Origin: JBBATK01 sp040398805
GTDB lineage: Bacteria > Bacteroidota > Ignavibacteria > Kapaibacteriales > NICIL-2
NCBI GenBank assembly: GCA_040398805.1
Contig: JBBATK010000013.1
Location: forward strand, 1 to 51,824
Direction of reading: 5' to 3'
Length of the DNA: 51,824 nt
Of this stretch, positions 25,348 to 32,233 are shown in pieces. Every line of letters starts with the position of its first letter. The stretch's first letter is position 1. The position numbers and the translations under genes were made by a program. The notes below the pieces were generated by a model. That model had not been told where the DNA came from. It made no database searches and saw only the letters and a list, made by a program, of their open reading frames with translations.

Positions 25348-25764
25348 TTAGGCGACGATGATTTCGGCGGTGGTGACGAGCTCGCAACCACTGCGTTTGA
25401 ACATTGCTGCCACACTGCAGTACTTCTCTTGGGAGAGTTCGATGCATCGCTCGAGGTCGCTCATGGCTGCATCGGGACTCGTCAGGGTGAAATGCAGAGC
25501 AGCCGAGGTGAACACCTTGGGATGTTCTTCGGCGCGTTCCGCATGGATGCGAACGGAGAAGGCCGTGATGGTCTTGCGTTTCTTGTGAAGGATGTCCACG
25601 ATGTCGACGCTCGTGCATGCGGCGAGCGATTGGAGCATGATGCTCATGGGCGAAGCGGCAAGCGGAGCGGCGCCGTCGAGAGGGGCATCGAAGTGCGTGA
25701 CCATTCCCTTGGCATCCGTGCCCGTGAAATGATGTCCGCCGTGAAACTGAAGAGTTGCGTCCAT
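25348..25764 (-). CDS. OsmC/Ohr-family peroxide-reductase-like protein
   Basis: The 138-residue protein belongs to the OsmC family, whose members reduce organic hydroperoxides or act on other electrophilic sulfur or acyl substrates using two cysteines. The peroxidatic Cys50 lies in SLAACTSVDIVDIL and the second Cys116 in QEKYCSVAAMFK, both at the family's positions. An N-terminal beta region (GGHHFTGTDAKG) completes the fold. It is the third gene of an operon with a rhodanese (3-base gap upstream) and a TPMT-like methyltransferase, which suggests sulfur or electrophile handling. YhfA-type OsmC proteins are the closest pattern; the exact substrate is unknown. Confidence 0.88.
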   Translation of the reverse strand: MDATLQFHGGHHFTGTDAKGMVTHFDAPLDGAAPLAASPMSIMLQSLAACTSVDIVDILHKKRKTITAFSVRIHAERAEEHPKVFTSAALHFTLTSPDAAMSDLERCIELSQEKYCSVAAMFKRSGCELVTTAEIIVA

Positions 25765-25767
25765 GGA

Positions 25768-26130
25768 TCAGCCTTTGGATTGATTCCACGCCAGGATGCC
25801 GCCCATGACGTTGGTGCAGGTGAAGCCCTGTTGATTGAGGAATTGTGCGGCCTGACCGCTGCGTGCGCCGCTGCGGCAGTACACGATGATCTCACGGTCG
25901 CGCACCGACTCCAGTTCGCCGATGCGATGGGGCAGTTCGCCAAGGGGGATGAGCGGACCGTCGCAGATCCGCGCGGAGGCGTGCTCTTCGGGTTGGCGGA
26001 CATCGAGGATGAACAGGTCTTGGCCGGCCCGCATACGGGAGCGGAGTTCGTCGACGGTGATAGACGGAATCATGGTCGTGGAAGATGATGAGACAAGTGC
26101 GTGGAGTTTCTGAAGAAGACGAGTGAGCAT
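25768..26130 (-). CDS. Single-domain rhodanese (sulfurtransferase)
   Basis: This 120-residue protein is one rhodanese domain. ILDVRQPEEHASARI is the substrate-side motif, and CRSGARSG, with catalytic Cys85, is the active-site loop that carries a persulfide. A short N-terminal segment (residues 1-20) precedes the domain and is not a clear signal peptide. It moves sulfane sulfur between thiols or to cyanide. The gene lies 3 bases from the OsmC gene and 8 bases from the methyltransferase gene, so all are probably made from one transcript. Confidence 0.9.
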   Translation of the reverse strand: MLTRLLQKLHALVSSSSTTMIPSITVDELRSRMRAGQDLFILDVRQPEEHASARICDGPLIPLGELPHRIGELESVRDREIIVYCRSGARSGQAAQFLNQQGFTCTNVMGGILAWNQSKG

Positions 26131-26138
26131 GGCATGGA

Positions 26139-26780
26139 TTATTGTCGTTTACGGAAAATAATGAGGCGTTCACGGCCCGCGCGCGCCGGGTGCGATTCCC
26201 GCGGAATGTCCGAGCTGACGCAGATGAAGCCGGCGTCTTCGAATTGATGGTAGATATCGGCTTCATGGACGGTGTAGGGCGGACCCGACCGCTCGACGTC
26301 GTCGAGAGGGAAGAACAGTCCGGCCACAAGACCACCGGGTCTGGTGACCGTGCCGAGCATCTGCACGTACTCATTGCGTCGGGTGGGATCGAGAGCGCAA
26401 TAGCAGGTGTATTCCAAGACGACATCGAAGCTCTGGCCCAGATCCCAACCCAGGGTGAAGACGTCGCGTTCCAGCATGGAGATGCGCAGGCCGGCATGAT
26501 CCGCGGCGGCGCGTAGGTTCTCGAGCGGCTCGGGGGCGAAGTCCACCGCGGTGACGTGGTAGCCGGCTTTCGCGAAGGCGATGGCGTCATGACCGAAGCC
26601 GCAACCCGGAACAAGGAGCGTGCGGGACTCCTCGCTGCGCGGCATGAAGAGGGGATGGGTCTGCCTCATGGCCGCGAACACGGCGGTCTCCTCACGCAGG
26701 TCCCACGGAGCATCTCCGCTGCGATAGCGTTCGGACCAATAGTCGGCTGAGTTACACGCTGCTTCGGTTTCGTCGTTCAT
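26139..26780 (-). CDS. TPMT-like class I SAM-dependent methyltransferase
   Basis: The 213-residue protein has the thiopurine S-methyltransferase family opening YWSERYRSGDAPWDL and SAM-binding motif I LVPGCGFGHDAIAFA, followed by VTAVDF. The family methylates thiols, thiocyanate, halides or oxyanions of tellurium and selenium. It leads the operon that also encodes rhodanese and OsmC proteins, so a sulfur nucleophile is a reasonable guess for the substrate. The ATG at 26780 was chosen. An in-frame ATG at 26798 lies upstream of the promoter box and is unlikely. The exact -7 box 7 bases before the start implies a leaderless or nearly leaderless message. Confidence 0.85.
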   Translation of the reverse strand: MNDETEAACNSADYWSERYRSGDAPWDLREETAVFAAMRQTHPLFMPRSEESRTLLVPGCGFGHDAIAFAKAGYHVTAVDFAPEPLENLRAAADHAGLRISMLERDVFTLGWDLGQSFDVVLEYTCYCALDPTRRNEYVQMLGTVTRPGGLVAGLFFPLDDVERSGPPYTVHEADIYHQFEDAGFICVSSDIPRESHPARAGRERLIIFRKRQ

Positions 26781-26786
26781 GGTGTG

Positions 26787-26794
26787 CAAAAATA
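26787..26794 (-). promoter_or_regulatory. -7 promoter box of the methyltransferase-rhodanese-OsmC-GH13 operon
   Basis: The minus strand reads TATTTTTG, an exact TAnnTTTG match. It ends only 6 bases before the ATG at 26780, so transcription would begin at or next to the start codon. Confidence 0.55.
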
Positions 26795-26905
26795 GCACGG
26801 CATGCTATCTTGCGAGCATCAATGCACGCGGCGTGCAATCTCCGCCTCTCTCCGTCGTTACCGTCACAGACTCGTCCATCACCACCACCCCACTGTCATA
26901 TCATC

Positions 26906-27805
26906 GTGGAAGCGTACAAGAAATATCTGCAGCCGGAGGTCGTTGCTCAACTCGAGAACATGGAACTGCGTGCGCGGTTGGTGGTGGAGGGGTTCATCAC
27001 GGGACTTCACAAATCGCCCTTTCACGGATTCAGCGTGGAGTTCGCCGAGCACCGTCAGTACCGTCCGGGTGACGAGATCAAGTACATCGATTGGAAGGTG
27101 TATTCGCGGACGGATCGGTATTACGTGAAGCAGTTCGAGGAAGAGACCAACCTTCGGGCGGTGGTGGCGGTGGATGGCAGTGCCTCCATGGGCTATGCGT
27201 CCGACGGCAACATCACGAAGTACGCCTATGCCACGTACCTGGCATCGGCCTTGTGCTATCTCATGTTGAAACAGAAGGACGCCGCGGGTATCGCCCTGTA
27301 CGATTCCGAGGTGCGCACCTACCTTCCGCCCCGAGCGAAGCTCTCGTATGTGCGCGAGCTCATCTCGGCGCTCGATGGAGCCACGCCCTCCGGTGCGACC
27401 GGCACATCGGCGGCGCTGGATGTGCTCGCGGAGCGTATCGCTCGACGGAGCTTCGTCGTCATCATCAGTGATTTCTTCGACGACATCGAATCGGTGATCA
27501 GCGCCATGAAACACTTCCGTCACCAACGTCACGACGTGCTTGCCATCCAGGTGCTCGATCCGCGGGAGATGGATTTCGACTTCGGCTGGGCGGCGAATTT
27601 CGTGGATATGGAGTCGGGCGAAGAGATGGTGACACAGCCCTTCCACATCCAATCGTCGTACAAGGAGTCGTTGCAGAGATTCAACGACCGCTTGCGGAGC
27701 GAATGCTACAATATGAATGTTGATTTCCTGCGGGTATCGACCGCCACGCCGTTCGACAAGGCGCTGACGGAGTATGTGGCCAAGCGCGCCACCGTGCGCG
27801 GCTAA
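26906..27805 (+). CDS. DUF58 / von Willebrand factor A-like protein
   Basis: The 299-residue protein has the DUF58 core (YRPGDEIKYIDWKVYSRTD near residues 57-75) followed by a VWA domain with the MIDAS-like metal motif DGSASM near residue 89. DUF58 proteins are usually partners of MoxR AAA+ ATPases in chaperone-like or envelope functions, but no MoxR gene is present here. The GTG at 26906 (EAYKKYLQPE) was chosen because it starts the conserved sequence; the open frame begins at an ATG at 26810 with a low-complexity Ser/Pro stretch. The YbbR-like gene follows after 17 bases, so they are likely co-transcribed. Confidence 0.88.
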   Translation: MEAYKKYLQPEVVAQLENMELRARLVVEGFITGLHKSPFHGFSVEFAEHRQYRPGDEIKYIDWKVYSRTDRYYVKQFEEETNLRAVVAVDGSASMGYASDGNITKYAYATYLASALCYLMLKQKDAAGIALYDSEVRTYLPPRAKLSYVRELISALDGATPSGATGTSAALDVLAERIARRSFVVIISDFFDDIESVISAMKHFRHQRHDVLAIQVLDPREMDFDFGWAANFVDMESGEEMVTQPFHIQSSYKESLQRFNDRLRSECYNMNVDFLRVSTATPFDKALTEYVAKRATVRG

Positions 27806-27822
27806 ATCAAGGACGGGTATCT

Positions 27823-28794
27823 ATGAGCTCTTCGGGTTTTTCCATACGGACCACCGTCTTCAGCGTCCTCCTGGCCCTCTCCCTCTGGGTGTACGTGAGC
27901 ATGCGGAACAGCTACGACGTGGTGACGACCGTTCCGCTGGAATTCGTCGTTCCTGCCGACAGGAGCGTCGAGACCCTTGTCCCTTCCGACGTCCGCGTCA
28001 AGCTCCATGCCACGGGCTGGCATCTTCTGAACATCCTCTATCTCAACGCGCAGAGTTCCTGTGTCATCGACCTGACGGGTGCATCCACGACGTCGGTGCG
28101 GGTGGGAGCGGAGGACCTGCAGCGAGGATTCCGTTCTCCCGTTCCCGCCACCGTGGTGGAAGTGCTGACGGACGGGTTCATGGTCCAGCTCGGTATCGTG
28201 GGACAGAAGCGGGTGCCTCTTGTGTCCCGCGTCACGTTCGCATGCGCTCCCGGCTTCATGGTGGTGGGCACGGTGGAACTCGTGCCGGACAGTGTCACGC
28301 TGCGCGGTAACGTGAAGGTGCTGTCGGCCATCGATGCGTGGACCACGCGCGAACGCACCGTGCGGGAAGCCAGCTCGGATGTCTCGGGCTTCATTGCGGT
28401 GTCCGACTCCTTACGTTCCATCCTTACCGTCGATCCCCGGTCCGTCCGCTATCGCGCGCGAATCCAGCGGAGCGCGGACATCGAGATCGATGATGTTCCT
28501 GTGACGGTCCGCGGCGCTCCCGAGAGCGGATCGGCCCACGTGCTGAGTCCGATGCTCGTCACCGTGGCACTGCGCGGCGGTCTCGGCGATATCGAGTCCA
28601 TCACCCGCGAAAACATCTCGGTGGTCGTGGAGTACGCCGCCGTCCTTGCCGACACGACAGGCAGCATCGTTCCGACCGTCGTCGCACCGTCATCGGTGAC
28701 CGTGCTGGGTGTGCGACCGGATGGCCTCGTCCACATCATTCCCGATCGCGGCCCGACCTCTCGTGAAAGAGCAGAGAGGCGTCCCCGTAACTAA
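27823..28794 (+). CDS. YbbR/CdaR-like membrane-anchored protein
   Basis: The 323-residue protein has one N-terminal transmembrane segment (residues about 10-26, VFSVLLALSLWVYVSM) and then repeated beta-rich YbbR-type segments of about 80 residues (for example VPLEFVVPADRSVETLVPSDVRVKL). The bulk would lie outside the cytoplasm. In Firmicutes YbbR (CdaR) regulates the diadenylate cyclase CdaA; no cyclase gene is visible here, so function is open. It follows the DUF58 gene closely. Its 3' end overlaps the 3' end of queA on the other strand by 59 bases (28736-28794). Confidence 0.82.
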   Translation: MSSSGFSIRTTVFSVLLALSLWVYVSMRNSYDVVTTVPLEFVVPADRSVETLVPSDVRVKLHATGWHLLNILYLNAQSSCVIDLTGASTTSVRVGAEDLQRGFRSPVPATVVEVLTDGFMVQLGIVGQKRVPLVSRVTFACAPGFMVVGTVELVPDSVTLRGNVKVLSAIDAWTTRERTVREASSDVSGFIAVSDSLRSILTVDPRSVRYRARIQRSADIEIDDVPVTVRGAPESGSAHVLSPMLVTVALRGGLGDIESITRENISVVVEYAAVLADTTGSIVPTVVAPSSVTVLGVRPDGLVHIIPDRGPTSRERAERRPRN

Positions 28795-30144
28795 GGAAGC
28801 GATACTCGTTCGCCAGCGCCTCCATGTAGATCTGGGCGCGTCGTGCATGACCGACAAACGCGCTCACGAGCACAAGCAGGGTGCTCCGCGGCTGGTGGAA
28901 ATTCGTGAGAAGGGTATCGCATATCATGAAGGGGAATCCCGGAACGATCATGAGTTGCGTGGCGAAGTGAATGCGGTCCAGATGGTTTTTCTCAAGATAG
29001 GACAGAACCGCGCGCAGACTCTTCACGGCGGTCAGTTCGGCGGCACCGGTTTCCGTCCAACACCATTGCGATACCTCCAGGACCGACGGCTCCGTTTCGG
29101 GATGCGCATGCAGTGTGCGCCCCAGATGATACAACGATTCGGCGGTCCGGAGCGACGTCGTCCCGATGCACACCGTCCGTTTCTCGGGATCGCTCTCCAC
29201 CGCCTGCATATGCTCGATGAGAGCCACGACCGAGACCTTGTCCACCGCCGCATATTCGATATGCATGGCGTGGTTCTTCACCGACGTATCCCGCATCGGT
29301 TCGAAGGTGCCCAGTCCGATATGCAAGGTCACATCGCAGCGCTGTACGTCCTTCTCAGCACAACGATTCAGTACCTCCTCGCTCAGATGCAGGCCGGCGG
29401 TGGGTGCCGCCACCGATCCATGGATGCGCGCATACACGGTCTGATANNNNNNNNNNNNNNNNNNNNNNNNNNNNNNNNNNNNNNNNNNNNNNNNNNNNNN
29501 NNNNNNNNNNNNNNNNNNNNNNNNNNNNNNNNNNNNNNNNNNNNNNGGCCGGCGGTGGGTGCCGCCACCGATCCATGGATGCGCGCATACACGGTCTGAT
29601 ACCGCTCTTTGTCCTCGTCGTCATCGTCACGCTTGATGTACGGCGGCAACGGGGTAGCGCCGAAGCGGTGGAGGATCTCGCTGAAGGTCTCGAGCGATGT
29701 CCAGGAGAACTCGATCAGGGCAAGACCTTCATCACGGGACACGACGAGGGCCTCGACCGTGCAGTCCTGATCACGTCCCGACAACACGGTTCCCGGTTGC
29801 ACCCCTTTGCCTCCGATCATGCAGCGCCACCGATGCGGCGTGGAACGCGCAAGCGCTTCCGCGTGCGTGCCACGCTCTTCGGGTTCGAGCAGGAACACCT
29901 CCACGGCACCGCCCGTCTGCTTCTTCAGATGCAAGCGTGCCGGTACCACGCGGGAGTTGTTCATGATGAGCAGGCTTCCCGATGGGAGCAACTCGGGCAG
30001 GTCGCGCACCACGCGATGGTCGATGCGCGCCGACTGCTCCGATGCCAGGAGCAGACGCGAGGCGTCGCGTTGTGGGAGCGGACGCGCCGCAATACGCTCC
30101 GTAGGAAGGGAATAATCAAATTCGTCGACACGTAATTCGTTCAT
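28736..30144 (-). CDS. queA: S-adenosylmethionine:tRNA ribosyltransferase-isomerase QueA (split by an assembly gap)
   Basis: QueA transfers and isomerises the ribosyl part of SAM onto 7-aminomethyl-7-deazaguanine in tRNA, making epoxyqueuosine. The N-terminal half (from ATG at 30144, MNELRVDEFDY) and C-terminal half (LHLSEEVLNRC... to TNFHQPRSTLL) are both intact. They are separated by 100 N and a duplicated 55-base segment encoding YARIHGSVAAPTAG. As written the length is 1409 bases and out of frame. Removing the N run plus one 55-base copy leaves 1254 bases, exactly 418 codons, and joins the halves at the conserved SVAAPTAGLH. The gene is therefore judged intact, giving 417 residues, longer than the usual 340-360. 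Confidence 0.93.
29392..29601. repeat. Identical 55-bp sequences flanking a 100-N gap (assembly artefact)
   Basis: Bases 29392-29446 and 29547-29601 are identical over all 55 positions, and 29447-29546 are N. Because QueA reads through perfectly when one copy and the Ns are removed, this is best read as two contig ends sharing one k-mer joined by a default-size gap, not a real repeat. Confidence 0.9.
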
Positions 30145-30296
30145 ACGAGGGCCAGGGAAAATCGTCCATCCACATCAAGGTGCCTCTCGGTTCTCGTCGC
30201 CGAAACCACGTTCGGCTTTTCGATACCGAGGAGATGCATGGGAAAATTAACGCGGAGACGAGACGTTTATTGACACACATTCGATAGGATCACATC

Positions 30297-30833
30297 ATGA
30301 TGCGAAATATTCACCTCATCGGTCCGCTATTGCTTGTCGGTCTGACCTTGTCATGGATGGAGGCGAAAGCACAATCTGTCCCATCACGCGTACCTGAATG
30401 GGATGCCAAGGCCTTTCGCGCGGACGTCGGCAGACAGCGGGGGAAGTCCGCCGATACCGTCGTCATCGTGAACTTCTGGGCCACGTGGTGTGCACCGTGT
30501 GTGGAGGAACTGCCGGAATTCGTCCGTTTGGACAGTATCATCAAAGCACGGAAGCTTCCGGCCCGCATTCTCATGGTCAGCTTCGATTTCCGTCGCGATC
30601 TGCAATCAAAGCTCATCCCGTTCGTTACTAAGCGTATCCCCGACCTGCCATGCGTGCTCATGGTCGAGCCGAGCATGAGCGCCTTCATCAACGGTGTCGA
30701 CAAGGACTGGAGCGGTTCGCTGCCGGCCACCCTCGTGACGGGCAAGCGCGGCTCCTGCCGGACCTTCCTGGAACGTCAGGTAACGTCGGAGGAACTCTTG
30801 GAACTCGTGCAATCCTGTATTCATTCACAATAA
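30297..30833 (+). CDS. Secreted TlpA-like thioredoxin
   Basis: The 178-residue protein has a signal peptide (residues about 1-26, ending AKAQ) and a thioredoxin fold with the redox motif WCAPC (Cys65, Cys68) after VVIVNFWAT. The cis-proline region appears as SLPATLVTGKRG. TlpA/ResA-type proteins reduce disulfides in the periplasm, for example in cytochrome maturation or copper-site assembly. The next gene, also a secreted thioredoxin-fold protein, begins 8 bases after its stop, so the two probably act together. No cytochrome or Cu-site gene is adjacent, so the target is unknown. Confidence 0.88.
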   Translation: MMRNIHLIGPLLLVGLTLSWMEAKAQSVPSRVPEWDAKAFRADVGRQRGKSADTVVIVNFWATWCAPCVEELPEFVRLDSIIKARKLPARILMVSFDFRRDLQSKLIPFVTKRIPDLPCVLMVEPSMSAFINGVDKDWSGSLPATLVTGKRGSCRTFLERQVTSEELLELVQSCIHSQ

Positions 30834-30841
30834 GGTCAACT

Positions 30842-31447
30842 ATGAAAACACTTTTCTCCGTCCTCACGGCACTCGTCCTCAGCGTCACCGCCTTCGCGGG
30901 CGGTGGTTATCAGGTAGGCGATGTAGCCGCCGATTTCTCCCTTCTCAATATCGATGGCAAGAATCTCGGTATGGCTTCACGTTCCGATGTCAAAGGGTAC
31001 ATCGTCGTCTTCACCTGCAATCATTGTCCGTATTCCGTCGCGTACGAAGACCGTATCATCGAGCTTCACAACACCTTCGCCCCCAAGGGATATCCCGTCG
31101 TGGCTATCAACCCGAACGACACGAACATCGTTCCCGACGATTCCTATGCGAACATGATCAAACGCGCAGCGGAAAAGAAATTCCCCTTCCCCTATCTGTA
31201 CGATCCCACGCAGCAGACGGCGAAAGCGTTCGGTGCGACACGCACGCCGCATGTGTTCGTCGTGGAGAAGCAAAGCAAGGGTCACGTGGTCCGGTATATC
31301 GGCGCCATCGACGACAATGCGGAAAGTGCGGAACAAGCCAAGAAGCTCTACGTAGCGGATGCCGTCAACGCCCTCTTGCGCGGAGCAGCTCCTTCGCCTG
31401 ACAACGTCAAGGCCGTCGGTTGCGGTATCAAGTGGACGAAGAAGTAA
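30842..31447 (+). CDS. Secreted thioredoxin-fold (AhpC/TSA-type) protein with CNHC motif
   Basis: The 201-residue protein has a signal peptide (residues 1-19, VTAFA) and a peroxiredoxin-like fold beginning VGDVAADFSLLNIDGK. Its active-site motif is CNHCPYS (Cys59, Cys62), as in a group of small thioredoxin-family proteins often annotated AhpC/TSA. The C-terminal part has the cis-proline motif TRTPHVFVV. The ATG at 30842 is preferred over an upstream in-frame start that overlaps the TlpA gene. A role in periplasmic thiol chemistry with the preceding TlpA protein is inferred from their 8-base spacing. Confidence 0.87.
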   Translation: MKTLFSVLTALVLSVTAFAGGGYQVGDVAADFSLLNIDGKNLGMASRSDVKGYIVVFTCNHCPYSVAYEDRIIELHNTFAPKGYPVVAINPNDTNIVPDDSYANMIKRAAEKKFPFPYLYDPTQQTAKAFGATRTPHVFVVEKQSKGHVVRYIGAIDDNAESAEQAKKLYVADAVNALLRGAAPSPDNVKAVGCGIKWTKK

Positions 31448-32233
31448 GTCGAGAGGAAGAAGTAAGTCCGGACGAAGAAGCATGCGCCGTCAGTGACACA
31501 CACGGGGGCACGGTTCAGTACCGTTATACCTGTATTCCCGATGACAGCGATGATCGACCGATGCGAACCTCGGACCTCGTGGTCCGATGGTTCGCCTTGG
31601 TCCGCGGTGCGAACGACATTCGACAGTCGACGATCGATAGGTGGAGCAGACGACGGTTTGCCGTAACAGTCACGACAGCGCGCCCGTCAGCACGGTCCAC
31701 GCAGGACGAATGGCGGAGCGCACATTGGTGCGGACTCCGCGCACGGAACACAGGGAACTCCGTCCATAATTTCCCTTCTCGGTTGCGCATGCGGTTGTAT
31801 ATTGCTCCGCGCGCCGACAATCCATTGGATACGTGAATCAAGTGAGGGCGCGCGTTCGCAGGGTTCAGTGTGCCGCACGCTCGAGAGGTAGGCTCTCCAC
31901 GAAGCAAGCGATGACCTTAACGACGCACACTGCCGTTCAGCATCTGCAAAGGATAAGAACCGCCATCAGCCCACAGGCAGAGGACGTCGCGCGGGACGCG
32001 ACGGAAGCTCTATCCGGCGTTTGAACGACCACACAACTCGGTGCAGGCAGCGCACCGCATTGTTCTGAAGACCGCTCGTAGCATAGCGGCTCCAATCGTA
32101 GTGCCACGATCCTTTTCTTTCTCGGGAGGAACTGGAGTGAAGTCCCGGCGACGCTCGGACGGACATCCCGAACGAACTCAGCGATGACGACATCGGAATC
32201 GGCTATCAGTTATTCATCTATATATCAGGTATC
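31448..32233. other. 786-bp intergenic region with a strong stem-loop, no confident gene
   Basis: No convincing protein gene lies here. The thioredoxin gene end is followed by an imperfect 18-base tandem repeat (GAAGAAGTAAGTC core, about 31438-31480). A long hairpin occupies 31563-31595, and a promoter-like TATATTGC lies at 31798-31805. A 63-codon frame from a GTG at 31833 to 32024 exists but has no recognisable features. No match to RNase P RNA, tmRNA, SRP RNA or tRNA was seen by eye. The size and the hairpin leave room for an unrecognised RNA. Confidence 0.5.
31563..31595. repeat. 14-bp inverted repeat (stem-loop) in the intergenic region
   Basis: The arm GCGAACCTCGGACC (31563-31576) pairs with GGTCCGA (31581-31587) and GGTTCGC (31589-31595), with loop TCGT and a single bulged T at 31588. 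No T-tract follows, so it is not a standard terminator. It could be part of a structured RNA or a protein-binding site. Confidence 0.6.

Noticed and set aside
28736..30144. queA as a frameshifted pseudogene
   Set aside because: The break coincides with an N gap flanked by identical 55-mers; removing the artefact restores a full frame.
31430..31480. Sequence resembling the GGAAAGTCCGGAC core of RNase P RNA
   Set aside because: The match is short and interrupted, and no other conserved RNase P elements are nearby.
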